Source: Rhodothermales bacterium (lineage in GTDB: Bacteria > Bacteroidota > Rhodothermia > Rhodothermales > UBA10348). From it: a stretch of DNA of 64,000 nt. The translations under genes were made by a program, and so were the position numbers. Under the pieces are notes generated by a model. That model did no database searches. It saw nothing but the letters and a program-made list of their open reading frames with translations, and was not told the origin of the DNA. The DNA lies in the NCBI GenBank assembly GCA_024711125.1, contig JANJTM010000025.1, positions 124,001 through 188,000 of the forward strand. The letters are read 5' to 3'. Below, piece by piece: positions 49,125 through 60,223 of this stretch (positions are counted from its first letter, which is position 1; every line of letters starts with the position of its first letter).

Positions 49125-50012
49125 CTACTGCGCCACCGCGCATTCGACCGGCCGGTAGGGGGCGTAGCCCTTGTCGGCGATGATGCACTGGCCCTCGTCG
49201 CTGAGGATCCAGTCGAGATAGGCCTTCACATGGCCCTGCGGCTCCCCGTCCGAGTACATGAAGAGCGGGCGGGCGATGGGGTAGGAGCGGTCGATGGCCG
49301 TAGTCTCCGAAGGGGTAACGCACGTACCGGCAGCGTCAACCACGCAGGGCATGTGCACGTGTTCGGTCGCGTACGCGAGACCGCTGTAGCCGATGGCGCA
49401 GGGCGTATCCATGACCAGGTCGACCACGTCCTTCGATCCGTGCATGTCGCGCGATCCCAGCTTGAAGTCCTCCTCGTGCAGCACGGCTTCGCGGAAGTAT
49501 TCGTACGTGCCCGAGTTATTCTGCCGCGAGATCCGGATGATCTCGCCGCTGGCGCAGCCCGGTACGGTCACGCCGAGCTGTTCCCAACGCTCGATCGTCC
49601 CGTTTTCTCCGTAAATGCCCGCCAGTTGCTCGAGCGTGATCTGCTGCAGCGGATTGTCGTTGTGCAGGTAGATGGCGAGCGCGTCGTAGCCCACGATATG
49701 CTCGATCGGGGTGTGGTTGTTCGCGATCGCGTTCTGCTTTTCCTCTTCCGACATCTCGCGGGAGGAGTTGGCGATGTCGACCGTGCCGTTGATCAGGGCC
49801 GCGATGCCGGTGCCCGAACCGCCGCCGGTGACGGCCACCGCGACGTTCGGCTCGACCGTCTGGTAGGCTTCGGCCCAGGCCTGGGCCACGTTCACGAGGG
49901 TGTCTGAGCCCTTGTTCTCGATGACCTGCCGGGAGCCGGAGTTCGCGCCCGGACGCCCGCATCCCGCGACGAGGACGAACAGGACGAGGAGGGAGTAGGC
50001 TGGCTTCTTCAT
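49125..50012 (-). CDS. pstS: Phosphate-binding lipoprotein PstS
   Basis: Lipobox VLVAGCGRP; NKGSDTLVNVAQAWAEAYQTVEPNVAVAVTGGGSGTGIAALINGTVDIANSSREM; NNSGTYEYFRE. Confidence 0.94.
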   Translation of the reverse strand: MKKPAYSLLVLFVLVAGCGRPGANSGSRQVIENKGSDTLVNVAQAWAEAYQTVEPNVAVAVTGGGSGTGIAALINGTVDIANSSREMSEEEKQNAIANNHTPIEHIVGYDALAIYLHNDNPLQQITLEQLAGIYGENGTIERWEQLGVTVPGCASGEIIRISRQNNSGTYEYFREAVLHEEDFKLGSRDMHGSKDVVDLVMDTPCAIGYSGLAYATEHVHMPCVVDAAGTCVTPSETTAIDRSYPIARPLFMYSDGEPQGHVKAYLDWILSDEGQCIIADKGYAPYRPVECAVAQ

Positions 50013-50051
50013 TTGCGTTGGGTGTCGGTGGAAACGGAAATCGGCTTGGGA

Positions 50052-51023
50052 TCAGAAGTCGGCATGGACCGTCACGCGCGCGGTGACGAGCGGATCCGGT
50101 GCCGTGAGGTTCTTGTCGATGGTTACGTTCGGAATCACCGCCAGGCCGTCGGCGGCACGAAAGGAGAGACCGGCCAGGCCATACCAGCCCGACCGGCGCG
50201 CACCGTCAGGGCCCATGGAGTAGCTGTCGTACCGGCCGACCGCTTCCACGCGGTGAGAAACCCTGGCGGCGGCGAAGATGCTCGCACCCGACCGATCCGT
50301 GGTCGAGCCCGTACCATCCTCACGTACCGGGCTGAGGAAGGCCTCCACTCCGGCCCGGAAGGAATCCGTTTCCCACCCGGCGAACGCGTTCGCCGTCACG
50401 GTTTCCGAGCCGGCCTGCGGCGCGTAATCGCCTCCCATCGTGACGGTCCAGCCGGATGCCGGCACCCATTCGAGTTGACCGTACAATCTCTTGTATCGAT
50501 CGCCGTCCGGGTTAACCGAATTGTTATTTGCGAACATGACGTTGTAGCGGACGACCTTCCCGAGGAGCGGGCCCGACGCCCGCACGCCGAAATCGCGGGA
50601 AGACGCGATGCGCAGGCGATCCATGATCGTCGCCTCGAGACTGCGGTATCCGAGGAATCGCTCCGACGTCTCCCACCCCGGGGGAGCGGTGACGCCGAAA
50701 TACACGTCGTGGCCCTCACCGAACGCGTCGTGCCAACGGACGAACAGGTCCTTGACGAACGGGCTCGGGCGTCCGGCGCTGTTGGTCGCGTTGTCATTCG
50801 CCTCGAGGCGTGCCCGAACCGAAATCCGTTCGCTCGTCCGGTGGTCGACCGTGAGGTAGAGCCGCCGATAGCCGAATCCGTTTTCGCCGGCGCGCGAACC
50901 GTCACGCGTCGCTACGACGTACCCGTAATCCGAATAGAGGAGGCCGCTCACACGGAGGGACGACTGGGCGGAAGAGTCGGTCACGGTCAGGGCGAGTGCA
51001 AGCAGGAGAAACCCGGTGCGCAT
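50052..51023 (-). CDS. Predicted outer-membrane porin-like protein associated with the Pst operon
   Basis: Signal peptide MRTGFLLLALALTVTDSSAQ; amphipathic beta-strand pattern; C-terminal Phe (...ARVTVHADF). 39 bp upstream of pstS on the same strand. Confidence 0.7.
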   Translation of the reverse strand: MRTGFLLLALALTVTDSSAQSSLRVSGLLYSDYGYVVATRDGSRAGENGFGYRRLYLTVDHRTSERISVRARLEANDNATNSAGRPSPFVKDLFVRWHDAFGEGHDVYFGVTAPPGWETSERFLGYRSLEATIMDRLRIASSRDFGVRASGPLLGKVVRYNVMFANNNSVNPDGDRYKRLYGQLEWVPASGWTVTMGGDYAPQAGSETVTANAFAGWETDSFRAGVEAFLSPVREDGTGSTTDRSGASIFAAARVSHRVEAVGRYDSYSMGPDGARRSGWYGLAGLSFRAADGLAVIPNVTIDKNLTAPDPLVTARVTVHADF

Positions 51024-51046
51024 GGGGCGTTGCGTGGCTTGAAGTG

Positions 51047-51101
51047 TATTACCGCTGCGTTACCATGATATTAGCGGTCTGTTACCGGAATATTATCGGC
51101 C
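51047..51101. promoter_or_regulatory. Pho-box-like array: five tandem 11-bp units
   Basis: TATTACCGCTG / CGTTACCATGA / TATTAGCGGTC / TGTTACCGGAA / TATTATCGGCC, exact 11-bp phasing, immediately upstream of the porin-pst operon. Confidence 0.6.
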
Positions 51102-51139
51102 GGCATCATGGCCGCTCCGGCCGAGGAGGGCCCTCCGCG

Positions 51140-51172
51140 TTGCCCGGCCACGCGGGGCGAGCGCTATATTTC
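51140..51172 (+). promoter_or_regulatory. Candidate Bacteroidota-type promoter for the aminotransferase gene
   Basis: TTG - 22 nt - TATATTTC, about 30 nt before ATG at 51204. Confidence 0.3.
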
Positions 51173-51203
51173 GGTTCCTTCCACCGACCTCCGCCTCACC
51201 CGC

Positions 51204-52409
51204 ATGGCCGTTTCCCTGTACGAGCGCCTTTCCGAACGGGCCCGGACCGTCCCGCCGAGCGGCATCCGCCGATTTTTCGAGATCGCCGCCACGATGGAAA
51301 ACGTGATCTCCCTCGGCATCGGGGAGCCCGACTTCGTGACGCCGCGTCCGATCATCGACGCGGGGATCCGGTCGCTCGAGGAAGGGAGGACCGGGTATAC
51401 GTCCAACGCGGGCATTCGCGAGCTTCGGGACGCCATTTCTGCCGAGATCCGGTCCCGGTACGGGGTCGGCTATGATGCGGGATCGGAGATCCTCGTGACC
51501 GTCGGCGTGTCCGAGGCCCTCCAGCTGGCCATGCTCGCCCTGCTTGACCCGGGCGACGAGATCCTGATTCCGGAGCCCTGCTTCGTATCGTACGGACCCG
51601 CGGCCGTCTTCGCCGGAGGAAACGTCGTATACGTGCCCGCCAGGGTCGAGAACGATTTCCAGGTGACCGCGGCCGACATCGAGTCCCGCATCACGGAGCG
51701 GACCAAGGTCCTGTTCCTTTCCTACCCGTCGAACCCGACGGGCGCCGTCCTGCGCCGCGAAACCCTCGAGGAGATTGCGGAACTGGTCGTGAGGCACGAC
51801 CTGCTGGTGCTGTCCGACGAGATCTACGACCGGTTGGTCTACGGCGATGCCCACCGCGCAGGGCATACGTGCCTGCCGTCGATCCCCGCGCTCCGCGATC
51901 GAACGGTACTCCTGGGCGGTTTCTCGAAGTCGTTCGCGATGACCGGCTGGCGCATCGGGTACGCCTGCGCGCCCAGGCCGATCTATGACGCGATGTACAA
52001 GGCGCACCAGTACATCGTGATGTCGGCACCGACGATGGCGCAGTGGGGCGCTCTCGAGGGGCTCGCCTCCTGCCAGGAGGACGTGGAGCGCATGCGGCTT
52101 GACTACGACGCGAGGCGACGCGTGATCGTGGACGGGTTCCGGGCCGCCGGACTGCCGACGTTCGAGCCGGAGGGTGCGTTCTACTGCTTCCCCGACATCC
52201 GTTCGACCGGCCTCGACTCCGAGACGTTCGCGCAGCGCCTGCTGCACGAGGAGCACGTGGCCGTCGTGCCGGGCGACGCCTTCGGACCCAGCGGTGCCGG
52301 CTACGTCCGGTGCTCGTATGCGACCTCGATGGAGAAGATCGAGGAGGCGATCCGCCGCGTGGCGCGGTTCGCCGAGCGCTGCCGCGCAGAGACGCTGGCC
52401 GTCGGCTGA
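51204..52409 (+). CDS. PLP-dependent class I/II aminotransferase (aspartate aminotransferase-like)
   Basis: ISLGIGEPDFVTPRPIIDAG...GRTGYTSNAGIRELRDAI...FLSYPSNPTGAVL...LSDEIYDRLVYG...LGGFSKSFAMTGWRIGYA. Confidence 0.95.
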   Translation: MAVSLYERLSERARTVPPSGIRRFFEIAATMENVISLGIGEPDFVTPRPIIDAGIRSLEEGRTGYTSNAGIRELRDAISAEIRSRYGVGYDAGSEILVTVGVSEALQLAMLALLDPGDEILIPEPCFVSYGPAAVFAGGNVVYVPARVENDFQVTAADIESRITERTKVLFLSYPSNPTGAVLRRETLEEIAELVVRHDLLVLSDEIYDRLVYGDAHRAGHTCLPSIPALRDRTVLLGGFSKSFAMTGWRIGYACAPRPIYDAMYKAHQYIVMSAPTMAQWGALEGLASCQEDVERMRLDYDARRRVIVDGFRAAGLPTFEPEGAFYCFPDIRSTGLDSETFAQRLLHEEHVAVVPGDAFGPSGAGYVRCSYATSMEKIEEAIRRVARFAERCRAETLAVG

Positions 52410-52412
52410 CCC

Positions 52413-52769
52413 ATGAGACCTCTTCCGGCCGTCGCCATCGCGATCCCGGCCTGCGTGGCCTGCCACCTCGTGCTCGGATGGCCCTTCACCGTGCTGGGCG
52501 CCGGGATAGGTGCCTTCGTCGCCGATCGCCGAGGGTGGCTCGTGGGCCTGACGGGCGGATCCACCTCGTGGCTGGCCCTCGCTGCGTGGAGCCGCTGGGT
52601 CGATGCGCGGGCCGTGGACGAGATGCTCCGCGTCGTCGGCGTGATACTCGGAGACCTGCCCGGCGCGGTGGTTTTCTTCCTCACGGTCCTGATCGGGGGA
52701 TCGCTCGGCCTGGCGGGAGGCTGGGTCGGATCGGCCGTACGAAACCTTTTGATCCCGAACCGGCGTTAA
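52413..52769 (+). CDS. Small hypothetical membrane protein
   Basis: 118-aa ORF with several hydrophobic segments, starting 3 nt after the aminotransferase stop. Confidence 0.6.
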   Translation: MRPLPAVAIAIPACVACHLVLGWPFTVLGAGIGAFVADRRGWLVGLTGGSTSWLALAAWSRWVDARAVDEMLRVVGVILGDLPGAVVFFLTVLIGGSLGLAGGWVGSAVRNLLIPNRR

Positions 52770-52813
52770 CGCGCCCGAACGGCGCCGGCGTGCGCCGACA
52801 AACCCCGGAGCCG

Positions 52814-53921
<1,108 letters not shown>

Positions 53922-53923
53922 CC

Positions 53924-55510
53924 ATGCCCGACCGGTTCGACTTCCTCGTGCTGGGGTCCGGTGCCGCCGGCCTCTCGTTCGCGCTTGCCGTGGCCGATCA
54001 CGGAACGGTCGCCGTCGTGACGAAGAAGGAATCGGCTGAATCCAACACGAACTACGCGCAGGGCGGCATCGCGGCCGTCATGGACTCGGCCGATTCGATC
54101 GAGAACCACGTCCAGGATACGCTGGTCGCGGGGGCCGGCCTGTGCGACGAGGAGGTGGTCCGCGCGATCGTCTCCGAAGGACCCCTGCGCATCGAGGAGC
54201 TTCGGCGTCGGGGCGCTTCGTTCAGCGAGGATGCCGGCCGCCTTCACCTCGGCCGCGAGGGAGGCCACTCCGCGCACCGCATCGTGCACGCCGCCGACGC
54301 GACCGGGCGCGAGGTCGAGCACACCCTGCTCGAACAGGTCAAGACGCATCCGAATATCCGGGTCTACGAGTACCATTTCGCGCTCGAACTCATCACCGAG
54401 CACCATCTCGGCCTGCACGTGACCCGGGTGCGACCCGACATCCGGTGTTACGGCGCGTATGTGCTCGACGAGCGCAGCGATCGCGTACTGCGCATCCTGG
54501 CCCGGGTAACCATGCTGGCAACGGGCGGAGCCGGACGCATCTACCTGCACACGACCAATCCGGCGATCGCCACCGGGGACGGGGTGGCCATGGCGTACCG
54601 CGCCAAGGCGCGCATCGCGAACATGGAATTCGTGCAGTTCCACCCGACATCGCTCTTCCATCCCGACGGCGACTCCTTCCTCATTTCCGAAGCGGTGCGC
54701 GGGCACGGCGCCATCCTGCTCAACAAGGCGGGCGAGCGTTTCATGCCCTCGTACGACGACCGCTGCGAGTTGGCGCCGCGTGACATCGTGGCCCGCGCCA
54801 TCGACGACCAGCTGAAGTCGCGCGGCGACGACTACGTCCTCCTCGACATCTCGCACCGGCCGAAGGCCGAGATCGAGGAGCACTTTCCGAACATTCGTGC
54901 GAAGTGCTCGTCGCTCGGCATCGACATCTCGTCGGAACCCATCCCCGTGGTTCCCGCCGCGCACTACATGTGCGGCGGGGTCGTGACCGGCCTGGATGCC
55001 CGCACGTCGATCCGCGGGTTGCTCGCCTGCGGCGAAGTCACGTACACGGGGCTGCACGGGGCCAATCGGCTCGCCAGCAACTCGCTCCTCGAAGCCCTGG
55101 TGCTCGGCCGGCGCGCGGTGACGAGCGCCGTCGAGGACGCCCGGGATTCCGGCTTTCAGGCCGACGTTCCCGAATGGGACGACTCCGGTACCTCGAATCC
55201 CACCGAGTGGGTACTCGTCTCGCACAACCGGGACGAGCTGCGCCGCGTGATGTGGGACTACGTGGGGATCGTGCGCAGCATGCACCGCCTGTCCCGCGCC
55301 CAGCGGAGGACCCGGCTGCTGTACGAGGAGACCGAGGAGTTCTATCGCAAGTCCCGGGTCTCCGCCGAACTGTGCGAGCTTCGCAACATGATCGTGGTTT
55401 CCTACCTCGTCATCCGCTCGGCCGAAATGCGGCGCGAGAGCCGGGGTCTCCATTTCATGAGCGACTACCCTCACCCCGTCGAAGCCGAGCGCCGGCCTAC
55501 GTTCATCTAG
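53924..55510 (+). CDS. nadB: L-aspartate oxidase
   Basis: FLVLGSGAAGLSFALAVADHGTVAVVTKKESAESNTNYAQGGIAAV...ATGGAGRIYLHTTNPAIATGDGVAMAYRA...MEFVQFHPTSLF...HYMCGGVVTGLDARTSIRGLLACGEVTYTGLHGANRLASNSLLEALV. Confidence 0.96.
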   Translation: MPDRFDFLVLGSGAAGLSFALAVADHGTVAVVTKKESAESNTNYAQGGIAAVMDSADSIENHVQDTLVAGAGLCDEEVVRAIVSEGPLRIEELRRRGASFSEDAGRLHLGREGGHSAHRIVHAADATGREVEHTLLEQVKTHPNIRVYEYHFALELITEHHLGLHVTRVRPDIRCYGAYVLDERSDRVLRILARVTMLATGGAGRIYLHTTNPAIATGDGVAMAYRAKARIANMEFVQFHPTSLFHPDGDSFLISEAVRGHGAILLNKAGERFMPSYDDRCELAPRDIVARAIDDQLKSRGDDYVLLDISHRPKAEIEEHFPNIRAKCSSLGIDISSEPIPVVPAAHYMCGGVVTGLDARTSIRGLLACGEVTYTGLHGANRLASNSLLEALVLGRRAVTSAVEDARDSGFQADVPEWDDSGTSNPTEWVLVSHNRDELRRVMWDYVGIVRSMHRLSRAQRRTRLLYEETEEFYRKSRVSAELCELRNMIVVSYLVIRSAEMRRESRGLHFMSDYPHPVEAERRPTFI

Positions 55511-55532
55511 GCCCGGACTGCGTCACGCAACG

Positions 55533-55564
55533 TTGCAGAGCGGCCGCTCGGAACCGTATCTTGA
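55533..55564 (+). promoter_or_regulatory. Candidate promoter for the rimP-nusA-infB operon
   Basis: TTG - 21 nt - TATCTTGA upstream of the terminator-like leader. Confidence 0.3.
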
Positions 55565-55658
55565 GGCGGCGTCAGGGAAGGGGGGTTGGTTTCAGCCGCC
55601 CTTTTTTGTTGCCTCGAGCCCCGGAAGCGCCCGCCCGACTCGGAACGGGCGTTTTTTG
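55565..55658 (+). promoter_or_regulatory. rimP-nusA leader with two terminator-like elements (candidate transcription attenuator)
   Basis: First element GGCGGC...GCCGCCC TTTTTT (T-run at 55602-55607); second element CGCCCG-ACTCGGAA-CGGGCG TTTTTT (stem 55632-55651), ending about 1 nt before ATG 55659. Confidence 0.55.
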
Positions 55659-56147
55659 ATGGAATCCCCTGAAGACACGATGTCGGAACACGCACCCGCG
55701 AGCCTGTCGGACAAGGTCCGCGCGTCGGCCGAAGAGGCCGTCGCCGGAACGTCTGCGTTCGTGGTCGACGTGGTCGTCCGCGGACGCATCGGAGCGCGGG
55801 TCGTCGAGGTATTCCTCGACAGCGACGCCGGGCTGGGCATCGACGAACTCGCGCAGTTCAGCCGGGAAATCGGGCTTCTGCTCGAGGCCGGCGACGTCAT
55901 TGACGGCCGCTACCGGCTGGACGTCTCCACGCCCGGCCTGGAGCGTCCGCTCGTCCCGCGCCAGTTCGCCCGCAACGTGGGGCGCACGCTGCGCGTCGTC
56001 ACGGCCGCCGATGAGGCCTCCACGGTTGTCCTGGGCACGCTCGCCGAGGTGGGTCCGGATCGAATCCTCGTGAAGGACGGAACCGGCACCGACCACGAAG
56101 TGTCTTTCTCGTCTATCCAAGAAGCCAAAATCGTTCTTCCGTGGTAG
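55659..56147 (+). CDS. rimP: Ribosome maturation factor RimP (start could be ATG 55680)
   Basis: VDVVVRGRIGARVVEVFLDSDAGLGIDELAQFSREIGLLLE...YRLDVSTPGLERPLVPRQFARNVGRTLRV. Located directly upstream of nusA. Confidence 0.9.
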   Translation: MESPEDTMSEHAPASLSDKVRASAEEAVAGTSAFVVDVVVRGRIGARVVEVFLDSDAGLGIDELAQFSREIGLLLEAGDVIDGRYRLDVSTPGLERPLVPRQFARNVGRTLRVVTAADEASTVVLGTLAEVGPDRILVKDGTGTDHEVSFSSIQEAKIVLPW

Positions 56148-56181
56148 CGCCGAGGCGCCGTCACGGAGGGATCCCCCCGGA

Positions 56182-57444
56182 ATGCAGAGCTCAGACCTGG
56201 TTTCCTCTTTCGCCGAGATCGCGCGGGAGAAGGGCATAGATCGCGATACGCTGCAGCTCATCGTCGAGGACGTGTTCCGCGCGATGATCAAGAAGCGGTA
56301 CGGCTCCGACGATTCGTTCGAGATCATCCTCAATCCCGATCACGGCGATGTCCAGATCCTCCACATCCGCGAGGTGGTGCACGATTGGGACGTCGAGGAT
56401 CCCGTAACGCAGATCGATCGGACGAGCGCGCAGCGTATCGACGGCGATTTCGATATCGGCGATGAGGTCGCCGAGGAAATCGACGTCCGCGATTTCGGTC
56501 GCCGCGTCGTGATGACCGCCCGCCAGACCTTCAGCCAACGCATCCGCGACATCGAGAAGGAAAACGTCTTCCAGTCCTACAAGGAACTGGTGGGGGAGAT
56601 CGTCGTCGGCGAGGTATACCAGATCCGGCGCCGCGAGGTGCTCGTCATCCACAACCGGATCGAGCTGATCCTCCCGAAGAACGAGCAGATCTACCGCGAC
56701 CGGTACCGCAAGGGAGACATGCTGCGGGCGGTCATCAAGGAAGTGTCGCGTGACGTCGCGGGCAATCCGCAGATCATCATCAGCCGCGCCGATCCGCTGT
56801 TCATGGAGCGCCTCTTCGAGCTCGAGGTGCCCGAGATCGACGAAGGCATCGTCGAGATCCGTCGCATCGTGAGGGAGCCGGGCGACCGCGCCAAGGTGGC
56901 CGTCGTGAGCCACGACGATCGCATCGATCCGGTGGGCGCCTGCGTCGGCATGAAGGGGTCGCGCATCCACGCGGTCGTGCGTGAACTCGGCAACGAGAAC
57001 ATCGACGTCGTGCAGTGGACCAACGACGTGCACGAACTCATCAAGCGGGCCCTGTCGCCCGCGAAGCCGCTCGCGGTGCAACTCAACGACGAATTGACGC
57101 CGCCGCGCGCCAAGGTCGTCGTGCAGGCCGAGGAAGTCAGCCAGGCCATCGGTCGGGGCGGTATCAACATCCGCCTCGCGTCGGCGCTGTCGGGGTACGA
57201 GATCGACGTCTATCGCGAGATCGCGGACGACGAGGAAGACATCGAGATCGGGGAGTTCTCCGACGAGATCGACGCCGAGATCCTGCAACGACTTCGGGAT
57301 ATCGGTTGCGACACCGCCCGGGCCGTTCTCGAACTGTCCATGGAAGAACTCATGCGCCGCGCCGGCCTCGAGGAGGAGCAGGCCCGCTTCATCCACCGGG
57401 TCATCCGATCCGAGTTCGCGGACGAAGGCGATAACGAAAGCTGA
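56182..57444 (+). CDS. nusA: Transcription termination/antitermination factor NusA
   Basis: [30 protein letters not shown]...[28 protein letters not shown]...[34 protein letters not shown] (S1-KH-KH). Confidence 0.96.
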   Translation: MQSSDLVSSFAEIAREKGIDRDTLQLIVEDVFRAMIKKRYGSDDSFEIILNPDHGDVQILHIREVVHDWDVEDPVTQIDRTSAQRIDGDFDIGDEVAEEIDVRDFGRRVVMTARQTFSQRIRDIEKENVFQSYKELVGEIVVGEVYQIRRREVLVIHNRIELILPKNEQIYRDRYRKGDMLRAVIKEVSRDVAGNPQIIISRADPLFMERLFELEVPEIDEGIVEIRRIVREPGDRAKVAVVSHDDRIDPVGACVGMKGSRIHAVVRELGNENIDVVQWTNDVHELIKRALSPAKPLAVQLNDELTPPRAKVVVQAEEVSQAIGRGGINIRLASALSGYEIDVYREIADDEEDIEIGEFSDEIDAEILQRLRDIGCDTARAVLELSMEELMRRAGLEEEQARFIHRVIRSEFADEGDNES

Positions 57445-57485
57445 CCCTCGACCGCGAATCTACGCGGCCGTGTACCACGGGGTGT

Positions 57486-60203
57486 ATGTCGGAAAACGAT
57501 TTCAAGAAGGTCAGGCTCTTCAAGGTCGCCAAGGAGCTGAACATCACGGTCGAGACCGTGACGGAGTACCTCGAGGCGAACGGCTTCAAGCACGCGCTGT
57601 CGGGCTCGGGCATCAATGCCTCGATTACCGACGAGGACGCCTATCTCGGCCTTCTCGAGGAGTATGCCGACGACAAGGAGATCGCCTCGCGCATCCGCCG
57701 CAAGCGAGCCGAGCGACTCGAGGCCGAGGGCGAGCCCGCTGCGGTCGAAGCTCCGTCCAGGCCCCCGGTTGCCGCGCCCGCGGCGGTCGTCGAGCCGCCC
57801 CCGGCTCCGGAGCCCGAACCCTTGCCGGAGCCCGAGCCTGAGCCCGTACCCGAGCCCGAGCCCGAGCCCCAGCCGGAGCCCGCGGTCGAATTGCCGGCCG
57901 CGACGGAGACGGAGCCCGAGCCCGCGGTCGAGGCCGAAATGCCGCCGGCTCCCGCCGACGAGGAAATCCCCTCCGAGACCGAGCCGATCCCGGTGCCGGT
58001 CGAGGAAGCGGAGGCTCCGCCCGCGGCGTCCGTCGACGAACCGGCGGCCGCCCCGGCCGATGTGGTTTCCGAACTGGTCACGGCCGACCGGTACAAGCTG
58101 GCCGGCACGAAGGTCCTCGGGAAACTGGACCTCTCGCGAGTAGAGCCGGAAGAATCGGCCGCCGCGGCAGCCAAGAAGAAGCGCAAGCGCATCGAAAAGG
58201 GAGCGCCCACGCCGGACGTGCCGGCAACGACGGCGGGTGATGCCGCCGACCGCGCCAAGTCGAAGAAGAGCAAGAAGAAGGGACGCGGACCGGCGGTCGA
58301 CGAGGCCGACGTGGAGAAGACGCTCCACGATACGCTCCGAGAGATGGAGCAGGGGGCCAGCCGCACCCGACAGAAGCGCCGGCGGGCGAAGCGCGACGAG
58401 CGCGCCGCCGAGCGGGAACGAGAAACCGAGCGCCAGCACGCGGAAGAAGGCGTTCTCCGGGTCACCGAGTTCGTCTCGACCGGCGAGCTGGCGAACCTCA
58501 TGGGCCGCCCCGTCACGGAGGTCATCTCGACGCTCTTCCGTTCGGGCATGATGGTGTCGATCAACCAGCGACTCGACGCCGACACCATCACCTACGTCGC
58601 CGACGAGTTCGGATTCGCCGTCGAATTCATCACCGAGTTCACCGTAGACGACCTCGAGATCGATGAGGACGATCCGGAGGACCTCCTCGATCGTGCCCCG
58701 GTCGTGACGGTCATGGGCCACGTCGACCACGGCAAGACGTCGCTCCTCGACCACGTTCGCCGCACGAACGTCGTCGCCGGCGAGGCGGGCGGCATCACCC
58801 AGCATATCGGTGCCTACCACGTCGAGATGCCCGACGGGCGCGAAGTCACGTTCCTCGATACGCCGGGTCACGAGGCCTTCACGGCCATGCGCGCGCGCGG
58901 CGCCCAGGTCACCGACCTCGTCATCCTGGTGGTCGCGGCCGACGATGCCGTGATGCCGCAGACGATCGAGGCGATCAACCACGCCAAGGCGGCGGGCGTA
59001 CCCATCGTCGTGGCCATCAACAAGATCGACAAACCGTCGGCCAACATTCCGCGCGTGCTCCAGCAGCTCGCCGACCACGGGGTGCTGGTCGAGCAGTACG
59101 GCGGCAAGGTCCAGTCGGCCCAGGTGTCGGCGAAGACGGGCCAGGGCATGGACGAGCTCATGGAGAAGGTCCTGCTCGAGGCCGACATCCTCGATCTCAA
59201 GGCCAACCCGGACCGCAACGCCGTTGCCGTCGTGATCGAGAGCCGCCTCGAGAAGGGTCGCGGAAACGTCGCGACGGTGCTCGTCCAGAACGGCACGCTG
59301 CGCGTCGGCGACATCTTCATCACGGGGGCGTATTCCGGCCGCGTACGCGCCATGTTCGACGAGCGCGACAACCGCGTCAAGGAGGTCGGACCGTCCAAGC
59401 CGGCGCTCGTGACAGGGCTCGACGGCGCGCCGGAGGTCGGCGACACGTTCGTCGTCGTGGACGACGAACGCGAGGCCCGCGAGATCGCCCAGAAGCGCCA
59501 GCAGATCATGCGGGAGCAGTCGCTCCGGCAGCGCAAGCACATCACGCTCGACGAGATCGGGCGCCGTCTCGCGCTGGGCGACTTCCGCGAACTCAACCTC
59601 ATCGTCAAGGCCGACGTGGGCGGTTCGGTCGAAGCCGTCGCCGACTCCCTGCTCAAGCTCTCGACGGCCGAGGTTGCCGTCAACATCGTGCACAAGGGCG
59701 TGGGTGCGATCAACGAATCGGACGTCATGCTCGCTTCGGCCTCGGACGCCATCATCATCGGCTTCCAGGTTCGCCCCGTCACGCAGGCGCGTCAGCTCGC
59801 GGAGCAGGAGGAGATCGACATCCGGCTCTACTCGGTCATCTACAACGCGATCGAGGAGGTTCGGGACGCGCTCGAAGGACTTCTCTCCCCCGAAAAGAGC
59901 GAGAGCATCCTGGGCGTCGCCGAAGTGCGCGAGACGTTCAAGGTCCCGAAGGTCGGTACGATCGCAGGGTGCTACGTCACCGAGGGCCGCATCAAGCGAC
60001 ACGACCGGATTCACCTCATCCGCGATGGCGTCGTCATCTACGCCGGCACACTCGCTTCGCTCAAGCGCTTCAAGGACGACGCGCGCGAAGTGGTCAATGG
60101 CTACGAATGCGGCATGGGCATCGAGAACTTCAACGACGTAAAGGTCGGCGACCAGATCGAGGCCTACGAGATCGTAGAGAAGAAGCGCAAGCTCGAGTCC
60201 TGA
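57486..60203 (+). CDS. infB: Translation initiation factor IF-2
   Basis: [26 protein letters not shown]; GTPase [41 protein letters not shown]...[15 protein letters not shown]...NKIDKP. Confidence 0.97.
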   Translation: MSENDFKKVRLFKVAKELNITVETVTEYLEANGFKHALSGSGINASITDEDAYLGLLEEYADDKEIASRIRRKRAERLEAEGEPAAVEAPSRPPVAAPAAVVEPPPAPEPEPLPEPEPEPVPEPEPEPQPEPAVELPAATETEPEPAVEAEMPPAPADEEIPSETEPIPVPVEEAEAPPAASVDEPAAAPADVVSELVTADRYKLAGTKVLGKLDLSRVEPEESAAAAAKKKRKRIEKGAPTPDVPATTAGDAADRAKSKKSKKKGRGPAVDEADVEKTLHDTLREMEQGASRTRQKRRRAKRDERAAERERETERQHAEEGVLRVTEFVSTGELANLMGRPVTEVISTLFRSGMMVSINQRLDADTITYVADEFGFAVEFITEFTVDDLEIDEDDPEDLLDRAPVVTVMGHVDHGKTSLLDHVRRTNVVAGEAGGITQHIGAYHVEMPDGREVTFLDTPGHEAFTAMRARGAQVTDLVILVVAADDAVMPQTIEAINHAKAAGVPIVVAINKIDKPSANIPRVLQQLADHGVLVEQYGGKVQSAQVSAKTGQGMDELMEKVLLEADILDLKANPDRNAVAVVIESRLEKGRGNVATVLVQNGTLRVGDIFITGAYSGRVRAMFDERDNRVKEVGPSKPALVTGLDGAPEVGDTFVVVDDEREAREIAQKRQQIMREQSLRQRKHITLDEIGRRLALGDFRELNLIVKADVGGSVEAVADSLLKLSTAEVAVNIVHKGVGAINESDVMLASASDAIIIGFQVRPVTQARQLAEQEEIDIRLYSVIYNAIEEVRDALEGLLSPEKSESILGVAEVRETFKVPKVGTIAGCYVTEGRIKRHDRIHLIRDGVVIYAGTLASLKRFKDDAREVVNGYECGMGIENFNDVKVGDQIEAYEIVEKKRKLES
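57780..57900 (+). repeat. In-frame Glu-Pro (GAGCCC-type) low-complexity repeat inside infB
   Basis: Encodes [33 protein letters not shown] coding repeat, not a mobile or CRISPR repeat. Confidence 0.85.
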
Positions 60204-60223
60204 CGGCCCCGCGCCCGCGATCC

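Noticed and set aside
57780-57900. GAGCCC repeats as a possible CRISPR or satellite
   Set aside because: Short in-frame dipeptide codon repeats within infB with no spacers.
57210-60014. 934-aa minus-strand ORF
   Set aside because: Antisense to infB; low-complexity and repetitive composition, an artefact of high-GC codon bias.
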